A stretch of 64,000 nucleotides of DNA. Source: Taiwanofungus camphoratus (lineage: Eukaryota > Basidiomycota > Agaricomycetes > Polyporales > Taiwanofungaceae). The translations under genes and the position numbers were made by a program. The DNA is taken from the NCBI GenBank assembly GCA_003999685.1, contig CP021226.1, forward strand, positions 744,001 through 808,000. Reading direction: 5' to 3'. The notes under the pieces were generated by a model. The model ran no database searches and was not told where the DNA came from. It was given only the letters and a program-made list of their open reading frames with translations. Shown one piece after another: positions 19,973-30,598 of this stretch. Positions within the stretch are counted from its first letter, which is position 1; the number at the start of each line of letters is the position of its first letter.

Positions 19973-22900
19973 TACCCCATCGTCAAGGAGAAGCAGCCCT
20001 AGTCATCAACTACGATGGGGCAAAGCCAAGTATTTCTTTCGTCGCTCCGATAAATTCTTCGATCTCCGGCGCAGTCCAGTCTCTTTATCTCTCTGCTTGT
20101 TCTTCAGTCTCCTCACATTTGCAGTCTCTCTATACCGCAGACACAAAAGCATCCAGTTCGGCCACATTGAACGCTTCGACGTGGGCTTCGACACTTCTAT
20201 TTTCAGCCCCTTTTGCTTCACTTCCTAATCCGTCCTTTTCGAACTCTTCGAATTGCGCTTCGACCTCTCAGCTTCTTAATTCCATTCATCCGACATCTTC
20301 TACGTCGACTCACGAAACCTATGCAGCTACTAAGAAGAAGTACAAGCCAGTCGCACTCAAGACTTGTCCCGTTCTAGGAGCGGTCCCCAAGCAGTTTCGA
20401 ATAATTCGAGATATCAAGGGGGACCCCCTATCTATTATGCCAGTACTCTCAGCTGACCCCCCACCCTTCGAACCTACTGGCCATTATACGCGTGAACGCT
20501 TTGAAATTACGGAGAAACTTCATGACGGCACCTTCCTGCTCTCCGACGAGCGTCGAGTTCTCCATCACTTCATGTGCTTGCACAACGAAGCCTTCGCATG
20601 GACCGACGAAGAAAGGGGATGCTTCAAACCAGAGTACTTCCCTCCTGTAGATTTCCCCATCATACCACATACGCCCTGGGTGCAGAAGAATATCCCAATT
20701 CCACCTGGGATCTACAATCAAGTCTGCGCAATAATCAAGCGAAAGATCGACGCAGGTGTCTACGAGCCTTCGAACTTGTCGTATCGATCGCGTTGGTTCT
20801 GCGTAGTAAAGAAGGACGGGAAATCTCTTCGACTCGTACACTCCCTCGAGCCCCTTAACGCAGTTACTATACAGCACTCCGGCGTACCACCAACGCCAGA
20901 ATATCTCGCAGAACAGTTTGGAGGAAGACCGTGCGGTGGCATGCTCGACCTCTACGTAGGCTACGACGAACGACTCATCGCGGAGTCTTCAAGAGACCTT
21001 ACGACGTTCCAAACTCCCTACGGTGCCATGCGACTCGTCACCCTTCCGATGGGTTGGACGAACTCAGTCCCTATATTCCACGACGACGTCACGCACATTC
21101 TACAACCCGAAATCCCGCACTCTACAGTCCCCTACATCGACGACGTTCCAGTCAAAGGCCCCGCATCTGACTACAACGATAAGCGGCTGCCTTCGAACCA
21201 TGGGATTCGAAGATTCGTATGGGAACACTTCAAAAACTTGAATCGAATCGTTACTCGAATGTGCTACGCAGGAGGAACCTTCTCCAGCGTAAAGAGCGTT
21301 CTAATCTCGCGCGAAATCATGGTCATAGGGCACCGGTGTACTCCTGAAGGACAGTTGCCCGACGACTCTCGAGTCTCAGCAATACGCAACTGGGGCCCCT
21401 GCGCTACGCTCTCCGATGTCTGAGCGTTTCTAGGAACTATCGGAGTTGTTCGAATCTTCATACGCAACTTCACCCATCGTGCCGAGGCGCTCGTACACCT
21501 TACGAGGAAGGATGTAGAGTTCGAATTCGGTCCTGAGCAAATCGTAGCACAAGAAGACCTCAAGGACGCTCTACTCTCCTCCCCCGCACTACGAGCTATC
21601 AACTACAATTCCCCGTCTCCCGTAATCCTCGCAGTCGACACTTCATTCATTGCAGTTGGGTACCACCTTTGTCAGTGCGACGAAGCCAACACTCGAATCC
21701 GCTACTACAACTGCTTTGGCTCTATCATGCTGAACGATCACGAGCGAAGGTTCTCTCAACCTAAACTCGAGATCTACGGTCTATTCCGTGCCCTTCGATC
21801 CCTTCGACTTTACCTTATTGGCGTTTGAAACCTCATCGTAGAAGTCGATGCTCGCTACATCAAAGGCATGCTCAAGAACCCAGATATCGCCCCCAGCGCA
21901 AGCATCAACCGCTGGATAGTAGCCATCCTCACATTCCACTTCACGATAGTACATGTTCCCGGTACAATGCATGGCCCCGATGGTCTCTCTCGACGTACAC
22001 CACAGCCAGGCGACACGGTCGTAGAAGAAATCGACGAAGACTTCGACGACTGGATTGATCACATGCACTCCTTTGTACATCAGATACTACCTCCCTCTCA
22101 TGCCCCTACGATGTCCATGCTAACCAATGCAGAAGCCGAGGACGGCTCCAATGTCAAAAAGGAGGAAGATAGCTACGAAATTTTCCCGCGTTCAGAGCAA
22201 GTGCAGCTCGCAGATGCAAGACTCGATGAGGTCCTCGAGTTTCATCGAACACTTTCGAAGCCAGAAGGCATTTCGGACAGCGAATATGAAGGGTTTCTCA
22301 AGTACTGCGTGCTGTTCTTCTTGGATAACGACACTCTATGGCGAAAAGACAACCACGGCGCGCACAAGTTGGTCATCAAGCCTGGCGATCGCCTTCGAAT
22401 CCTTCGAGAATGTCACGACTGCACCGCTCATCAGGGCATCTACGCAACAAAAGTCTTCGTCAACGAATGATTTTGGTGGCCGTTCCACTACGCAGATATA
22501 GCATGGTTCGTCCGAACGTGCCATCTATGCCAGTCTTGTCAAGTCCAGCAAATCCTTATTCCCCCTACCGTCGCAATGCCCGCCCCTATCTTCGCAAAGA
22601 TACATATTGATACGATGCATATGCCCGCATCAGGTGGATACAAATACCTCGTACAAGGAAGATGCTCCCTCACGACGTACCCGGAGTTTCGAATGCTTCG
22701 AAAAGAAACAGCGTCAGCGCTCGCTGACTGGATCTTCGAAAACATCCTCTGTCGATGGGGCGCACTCAGCGAGATCGTTACGGACAATGGTGCAGCGTTT
22801 ATCAAAGTGGCAGACTATCTGTCGAAGAAATACCACATCAACCACATTCAAATCAGCGGCTACAACTCTAGAGCTAACGGACTCGTCGAACGACCGCACT

Positions 22901-23586
22901 TCAGCACGAGACAAGCCTTGTTCAAAACCGCCGATGGAGACGAGAAGAAGTGGTCTCGCGTGGCGTACTTCGTATTCTGGTCCGAACGCATTACAACTCG
23001 ACGACGCATGGGTTGCTCACCGTACTTTGCGGTAACGGGCACCCACCCCCTCATCCCTCTCAACATCGTAGAAGCCACGTACCTTCAGCCCCCTCTCACT
23101 TCAATTCTTTCTATGACAGATCTCATCACACGTAGAGCAATCGCGCTCCAGAAGCACGTAGAGCAAGTAGCCGAACTCAGCTCAAAGGTCTACGAAGCTC
23201 GTCGATCAGCAGCACTTCGCTTCGAAAAGGAGCATGAGCACTCGATCAAGGACTTTAATTTCAAACGAGGAGACTTAGTGCTCGTACGAAACACGAAGAT
23301 CAAGAAGTCCCTGAATAGCAAGATGCGCCCCCACTACTTAGGCCCCCTCATCGTTGTCTCACGCAACAAAGGTGGCATGTACATCATCTGCGAACTGGAC
23401 GGCACAGTCCTCAACCGGCCCATCGCAGCATTTCGAGTCATCCCCTACTTCGCTCGACAATCCATCCCTATCCCGGACAACCTAGAAGACATCTCAACTG
23501 AGCGTCTTCGAGAACTTGAACGATCCAATTCGCTCGGGGATGACGACGATGACATCGTCGAAGACGTCGAAGAAAGCGAGCAGTAG
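19969..23586 (+). pseudogene. Element C pol: RT, RNase H, integrase, with three TGA stops
   Basis: Pol frame continuing from ORF1 by a -1 shift; no ATG at its start. RT motifs: SRWFCVVKKDGKSLRLVHSL, LDLYVGYDER, TPYGAMRLVTLPMGWTNSV, and YIDDVPVKGP as the catalytic box. RNase H-like DTSFIAVGYHLCQ and LEIYGLFRALRSL follow. Integrase: HDCTAHQGIY, FWWPFHYADIA, CHLCQSC, Asp in KIHIDTMHM, Asp in EIVTDNGAAF, Glu in ANGLVERPHF, and a C-terminal FKRGDLVLVRNTKI. Stops at 21421-21423, near 21827 and at 22468-22470 are all TGA where Arg (CGA) fits. It is otherwise nearly intact and ends in an acidic tail. Confidence 0.88.
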
Positions 23587-23980
23587 AAGCCCCTGTCTCT
23601 TTACTTATACTACTATGATGTGTACTTTCAACGGTCTCATTTCTCTTACTATATGCTTGATTTCACCTCTCTTTCTATTTGATCTAGCATCATTTTTACC
23701 TGTACCATACTCGATTCAACTCGACTAAGTCGCGATATCGCTTCGACGTTCTACGAACGTTTCGATTTGAACGTTGCGCGGAGGCTCACATTCTACGAGT
23801 CCTCCTAGGCAGTGATGACAAACTGAGCCTACCAACGCTACCATTTTTCTTACCAAGTCCTTCGATATGTTCTTCTTCTTCGAATGCTTCTATTTCCTTC
23901 TAACACGCATTTCACAATTGGGACAAAGAATGTTTAAATTTTCTATAGTACAAAGACCACGACCCGCCACAAGACAACGA
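23587..23980. other. Spacer between element C pol and the antisense gene
   Basis: About 390 bp without a convincing ORF, pyrimidine-rich at 23600-23720. The two genes converge here, so both 3' untranslated regions and polyadenylation signals should fall in it. I see no confident signal. Confidence 0.5.
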
Positions 23981-25347
23981 CTACTCCTCATTGCCCGACT
24001 CAGCACCCACGTCGAAGCCGCCGCCCGCAATCGCCTCCTGTTCCATGCGAATCAGCTCCAGATCGAGGTCATGGAGCATGGCGCGGCGAAATGCAATGTT
24101 CGCGCGCTCCGCCCGAATCATGCAGATGGCGGTGCGCGACTGCTCATCGAGGTCGAGCGAGTCCAGGTCATCCTGCTCGAGGCCCAGGCGACTACCACCA
24201 TCCAGGGGAACCTTGATAGCGGGGCGAGGCGGCTGGGCCACTCGACGGTGCTTCGATCTGCTGACCTCTCCCGTCGAAGGTCCAGGTGAAGGAGGGGGGG
24301 CTGCAGAGAAAGACAAGTCAGGGACAAATGCAAGAAAGAAGAAAAAGACTCACCCTGCTTCTTCGCACCACCGCGAGTCTTCTTTGTACGACCCAAGACC
24401 GAGACCCCACCGAAATAGCAGCCCTGCACTGCCTGGATGCACCGCTCACACGCAGTGGCGCCCTCCGCCCAGACACACTCGACGGTCTGAATACGGATTT
24501 GACATCGATCGCACTACGAAGAAGCATTAGCTCAGGAGAGTAGCTGAAGAAACAAATCACATACCTTTTCCCCCGCCTGCTGCTTCATCCGCGCAACTCG
24601 CGCCCAGTCAGTCTCGGGCGCCGTCGAGCCGTCGCGGTCGCTCTTTGACGCCTTCTACAAGCCGGTCAGTAATCGAATAGGAGGGCAAGACTCTGTAACG
24701 TACCGCCGCAGTGTCATCATCCCGAGCCCGTTTCTTTCCCTTCGAAGTGGCAGCGGCCCCTTCGACGTGCTCCCCAGTACCCTCCACCATCCTAGACACG
24801 TCGGCATCTGCCAACTGCGCGGCCTCCTCCGCCTTTCATTGAAGGGCAGCCTCCTCCTCCTCACGCACCCGAGCCACACGCGCGGCTTCTTCTTGGCGGC
24901 GTTCTTCTTCGACACGACGAGCCTCGGCCGCAGCAGCACGGAGGCGTGCCTCTTCTTCGTGACGCCTCTCCTCTTCAATGCGACGAGCAGTGACGGCGTC
25001 GATCGCAGTGGCCAGGGCCGGCCATTCATCGTGGACCCACACGGCCCACGACTCGGCGGCAATCTCAGCGAGCTCACCAACCAGCGTCGACACACGCTCA
25101 TCCACCTCCACGTCCTCAACGGGCCCCCGCGCCTTGCGATATGTACTCTACGACAGAGGTAGTTAGCAAATAGGAAAGGACGAGCTGATAAGAGACGTAC
25201 CAGCAAATCCGCAACATCCTGCGCCCAAGCTTCGACCTCCTCGGGGACGGTGTCGGCACAGGGTGTATCGAGTACCGCGATCAGACGGTCCCAAGCGCGC
25301 TGAACGCGCGAAGCGACGACAGTGGGGGTAGCAGAACGAGAAGGCAT
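23981..25347 (-). CDS. Antisense five-exon gene in element C: coiled coil plus six-Cys cluster
   Basis: Exons on the minus strand are 25347-25201, 25147-24704, 24654-24565, 24513-24354 and 24300-23981. The introns of 53, 49, 51 and 53 bp all run GT-AG, and the joined length (1161 nt) keeps one frame of 386 residues. In order: N-terminal helix-rich part; an Arg/Glu/Ala coiled coil (about residues 100-152); a basic stretch KGKKRARDDD; then, starting at residue 228, six cysteines spaced C-X2-C-X8-C-X8-C-X2-C-X6-C, similar to fungal Zn2Cys6 clusters except for the longer first loop; then basic RTKKTRGGAKKQ and an acidic C-terminus. One in-frame TGA at 24836-24838 (codon 153) probably replaced CGA. 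I infer a nuclear, possibly DNA-binding protein; function unknown. Starting 239 bp inside the 3' LTR, it may be driven by a promoter there. Confidence 0.75.
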
Positions 25348-25573
25348 TGTAAGGAAAAGGAGGAGATGATAGAAGAGGGGGAGCGTGTCGAATGTGGAAC
25401 GATGAGCGAAGAAAAACAGCTAAGTTGCTCCGGCTTAAATCCTTCTCAACGGCACGTGATTGGCACGAGTCACGAGAAGGTCGGAACCGCGCAGGTCCCC
25501 ATAAAAGCTTCGATCCAGTCACATCCACCAAGCGTCTAGGCATCACGTGTGGACCGGGGACGGTCCAAATTCC

Positions 25574-25586
25574 AAAAAGGAGGAGA
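25574..25586 (+). promoter_or_regulatory. Polypurine tract of element C
   Basis: AAAAAGGAGGAGA directly abuts the 3' LTR start TGATAGG. An uninterrupted purine run in this position primes plus-strand DNA synthesis in LTR elements. Confidence 0.8.
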
Positions 25587-26566
25587 TGATAGGTGCCAGG
25601 CCCTTCTAGGCCCCGCGGAGCGCCCTCACTCGACCCTAGGACCTTAGTCATGGCTTCAACGCCACTCGACATGTCCGATACAGCCCGAAAAGCCACCGCG
25701 GGACTCTCCGATAGCCTCGAATCACGCCACCGCCACTCCGCCAGTTCCGGTCCGATGTTCCGGTGTACCGATCCCTCTACGCACAATACGCCACACGCAG
25801 TTGCCACTCAATGTCCTCGCACGTGACCGGTCTCGCCACTCCAATATCGCTTGATTTGCTACGATGCACCACTCGATGTACTCGATAACGCTACGGCCCC
25901 AGGTCTTGTCTTAGTATATTTCATGCCACTCCATAATTCATAGTACGCAAGAAGTTAGGATGCCACTCGTACTATGCAACTCCCGATGCGCCTTACATTA
26001 TAGTACAGTAGTATAAATGCGATGTATGGTGTCTCGGAACAACAGAGAAGTTTTCCCCTATCCTGCAGAGCTCAAGAAGAGCACCTTCGATTTAGTCATC
26101 TACTGCGTTCTACTGCGTCCTTCCATCTTTGATTACGTTCGAAGGGTTGCGTCTACTATCTGCCTTTTACAGTATCTTGAAGGCTTGCATCTCGTCCGTC
26201 TTCGACATCAGTCAAAGAAGTTGCGTTCAGTCTTACGCCCGCCTTCGAGCCACATCGAAGGGTTGCGCTAGCATCTCTCTCTAACCCAAGTCCGCCTTCT
26301 ACAGAAATTCGAAGGGCTGTACATCAGCTAAGTTCTCACGTTTAAGCCTCTCCCTAGTTTAGTACAGCATAGTAGCACATCGAAGCTACGTCGAGCAGTC
26401 GCGACACACGTAGAGGGTCGTTGAAGACCTTCGTAGACGTCTCTCGACCCATTTGAGATCGGGAACCCTTTGCTGCTGACTCTCCCCTCCACACTAACTT
26501 GTTCTATAGCATTCCAGCTTCTCTAGGTCGTACCCAGTAGGGGTTGGAGTGTTATAGTTCACAACA
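25587..26566 (+). repeat. 3' LTR of element C
   Basis: 980-bp copy of 16214-17194. The TATA-like AGTATAAATG lies near 26010. It ends CACAACA followed by the duplicated ACGT. Confidence 0.93.
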
Positions 26567-26570
26567 ACGT

Positions 26571-26591
26571 GCGATAAAAGAAATTGTATCA
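26571..26591 (-). repeat. 5' LTR of element B, remaining 21 bp
   Basis: Terminal 21 bp of the B LTR displaced by element C, ending TTGTATCA and followed by the duplicated target GCCAT and the resumed RNase H frame of A. Confidence 0.92.
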
Positions 26592-26596
26592 GCCAT

Positions 26597-28546
26597 TGTC
26601 CGAGCACTTGAGGAATGGCACCACCACCTTGAGAGAAGTGGACACCTGGTCACGGTGATCACCGACTGCAAGAACCTCATCTATTTCTGAGAAGCACAAT
26701 GACTCAACCGACGCCAGGCCTGATGGCAGGTATTCTTGTCGCAATTTGACCTGCAACTATTAAACAAAAAAGGCAGTTGACTCATAGTCGCCGATGCACT
26801 CTCTCAGAGACCTGACCACCCAGGAGGGGAGCATGACAACGAAGGTGTCGTCCTGCTACCAACAGACCTCTTTGTCAATGCCACCAACACTGCAATCATC
26901 GAAAAGATACGTGAATGTCGTAGTCGTGACAGGATGGTCATTGAGATGATTGACACTTTAAAACGGGAGAAGGTACCATCATTCAAGGGCACAGGCTTTG
27001 TGCACACAAAACTGGCAGACTGGGACATTCAGGAGGAACTAATTTTATACAAAAACCGAGTTTACATACCCCCTGATGATGATCTGCGCCAAGAAGTCAT
27101 TCAACTCTGCCATGACACATCAGCAATGGCACACCCAGGGGCACAAGGTACGATGACCATCGCTCAAAGAGACTGGTTTTGGCACAGAATGTCTTCATGC
27201 ATCGAGAAATACGTTGAGGGTTGCATCAAATGCCAGGAGAGCAAGATCAACACACACCCCACAAAACCCCCCCTGATGGCCATCCCCACAGAACCAAATT
27301 CAAGGCCATTCTCTCACATATCGGTAGACTTTATCACTGATCTACCAGAGTCACAGGGCTTCAATGCGCTCATGGTAGTGGTCGACAGAGAACTCACCAA
27401 GGGCATTGTGCTCATACCCTGCACCAAGAACATAGATGCGGTAGGGACGGCAGAGGCCCTACACCTCAATGTATACAGGCAATACAGCCTACCTGACCAG
27501 ATGATATCCAACCGAGGGCCACAGTTCGCAGCGGCCACATTTCGAGAATGGTGTAAGCTGACAGGAGTCAAGGCAGCAATGTCCACCACCTACCACCCCC
27601 AATCAGATGGAAGTACAGAATGGGTCAACCAGGAACTGGAGGCGGCCTGGAGGATCCATGCGCAAATGACCCCCACACCTGGGTCAAACACATCCCCGAG
27701 TTCAAATTTGCACACAACCAGGTGCCGCATGCTGGAAGGAAGGAATCGCCATTCAAGCTCACTATGGGGTATGACCCGAAGGCCATTGGCTCTCCACGAC
27801 CCTCTGACAAATACCCCACACTCCAAGACCGTCTGATCCAGATCTCTGAATCCCGCAAAGAGGCCCTTGCGGTGCAAGAGCTAGCCCAGAAGCTGATGGA
27901 GGAATGAACCCCTTTTCCCTGGAAACCTTTCCAGGAAGGTGACAAGGTTTGGCTAGAAGCCATGAACCTCTGACTAAGAACAATAAGTCAGAAATTTGAC
28001 CCAAAGCAGCTTGGACCCTTCAAGATCACAGAAGCCAAGGGGCCACTGATGTACAAGCTACAGCTCCCAAGAACCTGGAAGATTTACCCGGTGTTCCATG
28101 CATCACTGCTCACCCCATACAGAGAAACAGCAGAACACAGACCCAACTTTCTGAAACCCCCACCTGATCTGGTTGAAGGGGAAGAGGAGTACGAAGTTGA
28201 GACCCTCCACGGGCATTGTGCCCGACGTGGGAAGTGGGAGTTCCTCATCAAATGGAAGGGATGGCCGGTCTCTGCCAGCACCTGGCTGAAGGAAGACGAT
28301 CTATGGCATTCCCCTGACCTGCTGAGGCGTTATAAGAAGGCAAACCACCTAGGCATCAACCCAGTTGGCAACCATTCAACTACCCTGCAAAGAGCAACTC
28401 CGCAGCATTTCAAGGCCACCTCCCACCATGTCACATCGAACCAACGCCGCCCGAGCCCGCTTTGCCATCTCCATCCTCACCGCAGGGAATGCCCGCACCC
28501 TGAATCCCTTCCTTCAGGGACCGCAGAACCTCCCCAACTTTGCTGA
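26597..28546 (+). pseudogene. Element A RNase H end, integrase and chromodomain
   Basis: Resumes at VRALEEWHHHLERSGHL with RNase H motifs VTVITDCKNLIYF and IVADALSQRPDH. The integrase zinc domain shows LCHDTSAMAHPGAQGTM and CIKCQESKI. The core shows SVDFITDLPESQGF, QMISNRGPQFAAATF (Asn where the second catalytic Asp is expected, GAC to AAC) and HPQSDGSTEWVNQELE. A frameshift near 27650 moves the reading frame. The C-terminal part has LRTISQKFDPKQLGPFKI and the chromodomain KWEFLIKWKGWPVSASTWLK at about 28220-28345. TGA stops near 26688, 26701, 26742, 27904 and 27970 fit lost Arg or Trp codons. Inactive. Confidence 0.88.
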
Positions 28547-29234
28547 GGGGATCATTATTCCCCTACCTCACCAAGCAACATCTGGCCTCACCGCTGACTT
28601 CCTGACCCCCGCTGACCACCTCAGATGGGTGCTGGCCAACGAACGACTATGCCCGGTGGTGGACACCACCCTCGTCATCTGGCCCGATCTTGCAGCCCAG
28701 GTTGCCATCTTCCGACATCAGGCCGAGGTTGTCTTACACCTCAATCAGGTAATAAGGGGGTACAGAGGGGAGAGGGAGAAGGGGAAGCACGACAAAGCTA
28801 AGTGGTGGGCCAGCCCCATCCAGGAAATCAATATATCGTACTGGCAGGCCTGTAATGCGACGCGCTCCCATCTAAACTTCCTCCTTCACACTGACATCGT
28901 CTCCACCCTCGAGCATCTCCTACCACCCTCCTCTATCATCACGTGCCTGGCCCCCTCCACGCAGGACGAGTGGACACTTTGTCTCCACCCCGAGTGCTGC
29001 CCTCTGAACCGATGGGCTAGGGCCTGTGAATTCTGCATGGGCCTCGATCATGTTGCTGCCAACTGCATCCACCAGCCATGATTGGGGGAGCTGGCTGTTG
29101 AGCCTTTTGTCCCACCTCGCTGTCTGGATTGTTACGCTGACGACCATGACACCGACCAATGCCCCAAGGCAGGGGCCGCTTGGTCTGAAATCAGTGGGCC
29201 AAAGCAGCCTGACGAGGAAGCTACCAGGTCATGA
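28428..29234 (+). pseudogene. Element A extra ORF with two CCHC knuckles
   Basis: Frame of 268 codons after the chromodomain, overlapping the end of pol. It starts at ATG 28428 (MSHRTNAARARFAISILTAG). The N-terminal 200 residues resemble no family I recognise, with helical stretches such as WPDLAAQVAIFRHQAEVVLH. It ends in two canonical knuckles, CEFCMGLDHVAANC and CLDCYADDHDTDQC, both C-X2-C-X4-H-X4-C. A TGA at 29079-29081 (Arg expected) separates them. The architecture is gag-like (possible capsid-type domain plus knuckles) but distinct from the element's own gag at 2062-3998. Function unknown. Confidence 0.65.
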
Positions 29235-29275
29235 AGGTAGGTGTTGGGGCGACACCTGAGAGGAGATGGGGGTAG

Positions 29276-29775
29276 TGTTACCGACGGGTAGAACTAGAGA
29301 CTTGTTCATTTTTTCTTTCCCTTTGTTCGTCACACCATGGACGCGCAACATCCCTTCCACGCATTACTTACCCAGATTGACTGACGGGCCAACCGTCCCC
29401 GCTTACGCCATGGTAGTTATGTACTTTCAGGCCGCTGACTCCTCTTGCCTTATGCTGTCTCTGGGGGACTGCTTAGTATACCTGGGGGTCAGTGGTGGCA
29501 GTATAAAGGAGGGACCCCCTGCTGGAGGTTTCCTTAGTCATATTCTCTTTGTTCATCCATTCCAAAGTGTACTACGCATTAGTACCAATACACACTTTTC
29601 TTTACACATCTTCCCACACCCCAAGAAGCCCGTAAAGACTATCGCGACTACATAAGGCTTGTAGTTGAAGACTACTGAGGATTGTGACTCATCGTCACTG
29701 CCGTTCCTCCTCGACCCTTCGCTGCACACTGCTCTAAGCTTCTGCAGCATTACCAGGGTGAACCCCCTGGTAACA
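29276..29775 (+). repeat. 3' LTR of element A
   Basis: 500-bp partner of 1415-1914, preceded by the purine tract GAGAGGAGATGGGGG and followed by the target duplicate GCCAG. Confidence 0.93.
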
Positions 29776-30240
29776 GCCAGAATGGGCTGACCTTCCTCCT
29801 CCCCCTAAAACCATCAAGAGGGCAAGCACAATGGTGGTGCATGCCCCCCTCCATGTCACACTAGCATCCATCCAGAAGCAGGAGCCATCTGGAAGGTCAA
29901 AACCCAAGCCCTGATTTGCAGGGAGCATGCAACAGGGCATCAAGAAGAGATGAGAAGTATCATTTGAAGTGGCAGGACGTTCACCTGCACCATCTGGAGA
30001 AAGTGCAGTGCCAGTGGGTTGTGCACTGGCACCATTGGGACATAGAGCAGGGACAGCATCATTGGCTGGTATAGCAGGGCTGTCAGGAGCAGGTGAACTG
30101 GCATTGGAGCATGCAACGATGCTGTTAGATTCAAGTATGACACCATTGGGTCCCAGTATGGTGCTGTCAGGTCTCAGCATGATGCTGATGAGTCATGGTT
30201 CAGTGCTGTTGGGTTCCAGCATGGTGCTGATGGGTTAAAG
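29776..30240. repeat. CpG-poor repeat with 21-bp minisatellite, part 1
   Basis: Continuation of the sequence before element A. From about 30060 it consists of degenerate units such as GTGCTGTCAGGTCTCAGCATG, encoding heptads of the type Ser-Met-Val-Leu-x-Gly on the plus strand. The LINE interrupts it at 30241, and the same minisatellite resumes at 33544. Confidence 0.6.
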
Positions 30241-30266
30241 TTTTTTTTTTTTTTTTTTTTTTTTTT

Positions 30267-30598
30267 AATTCCTTGGGTTTATACTCCATATGACGTAAGT
30301 ACATGTAGAGTAATAATGATAGTAAGTGGACATCCGCGCCCACATGAGCGGCCCACCTACAGTTTTCAGTGGCCTCGTTATGTGGCGTGGGCATATAATC
30401 CAACAAGGCCTGCAAAAGGAGGGGTACAGTCATCCATAGGAAGCCATACCTGACCCCCACCCGACCCGCTTTTCACGCTCTGTGTGTTTACTCGGCCCGG
30501 TAATCCCGTTCCGTCAGTAAATCACTTAAAGAACTGGGTGTAGCCCTACAGGTTTCAGGCCTCAGTTATCGTTCGGATATACGTGGGGGTCGTCACGG
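30267..30598 (-). other. LINE 3' untranslated region
   Basis: Noncoding segment between the poly(A) tail and the solo LTR. It has normal CpG content, which contrasts with the depleted sequence around the LINE and suggests a younger insertion. Confidence 0.55.

Larger units (their letters stand above)
16214..26566 (+). mobile_element. Element C: Ty3/gypsy-like element with antisense gene
   Basis: 10.35-kb element with LTRs of 981 bp (16214-17194) and 980 bp (25587-26566), beginning TGATAGG and ending CACAACA. The flanking duplication is ACGT (16210-16213, 26567-26570). On the plus strand it encodes gag-protease, then RT, RNase H and integrase. Between pol and the 3' LTR it carries a spliced gene on the opposite strand. 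The LTRs differ by about 14 transitions and one 1-bp indel, the youngest of the three nested elements. No chromodomain is visible after the integrase, unlike A and B. Confidence 0.93.
6515..26591 (-). mobile_element. Element B: Ty3/gypsy chromovirus in A's RNase H
   Basis: LTR retrotransposon in reverse orientation. Its LTRs are exactly 554 bp (6515-7068, and 15681-16213 plus 26571-26591 after removing C). They begin TGATACAA and end TTGTATCA, and the 5-bp target duplication is GCCAT (6510-6514, 26592-26596). On the minus strand the order is gag, protease, RT, RNase H, integrase, chromodomain and a small zinc-knuckle ORF. The LTRs differ by about 16 transitions. It is interrupted by C in its 5' LTR, by a 1605-bp LTR-like insertion in gag and by a solo LTR in the chromodomain. 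A G-rich tract (AGGGGGGTAA on the minus strand, just right of 7068) is the likely polypurine tract. Confidence 0.93.
1415..29775 (+). mobile_element. Element A: Ty3/gypsy chromovirus, outermost of the nest
   Basis: LTR retrotransposon bounded by 500-bp LTRs that begin TGTTACC and end GGTAACA. It is flanked by the perfect 5-bp duplication GCCAG (1410-1414 and 29776-29780). Internal order is gag with CCHC knuckle, aspartic protease, reverse transcriptase, RNase H, integrase, chromodomain and an extra zinc-knuckle ORF, which is the Ty3/gypsy chromovirus order plus one gene. A solo LTR (5419-5991) and element B (6515-26591) interrupt it; without them it is about 7.7 kb. A purine-rich tract at about 29256-29272 precedes the 3' LTR. 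The LTRs differ at about 29 of 500 positions, all transitions by my count. Many in-frame TGA codons make it defective. Confidence 0.93.

Noticed and set aside
6515-26591. Element B as a terminal-inverted-repeat DNA transposon with 7-8 bp duplication
   Set aside because: The apparent inverted ends are those of the LTR (TGATACAA/TTGTATCA); counting from TG and CA gives a 5-bp duplication, and two 554-bp direct LTRs enclose gag-pol.
2100-28000. In-frame TGA codons read as an amino acid (altered genetic code)
   Set aside because: The host genes use TGA as a true stop (for example protease 38520-38522, RFT1 57917-57919), and the TGAs in the elements fit C-to-T or G-to-A decay of CGA and TGG.
30241-30266. 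Poly-T run as a transcription terminator
   Set aside because: Target duplications and the adjoining LINE coding sequence identify it as the poly(A) tail of a minus-strand LINE.
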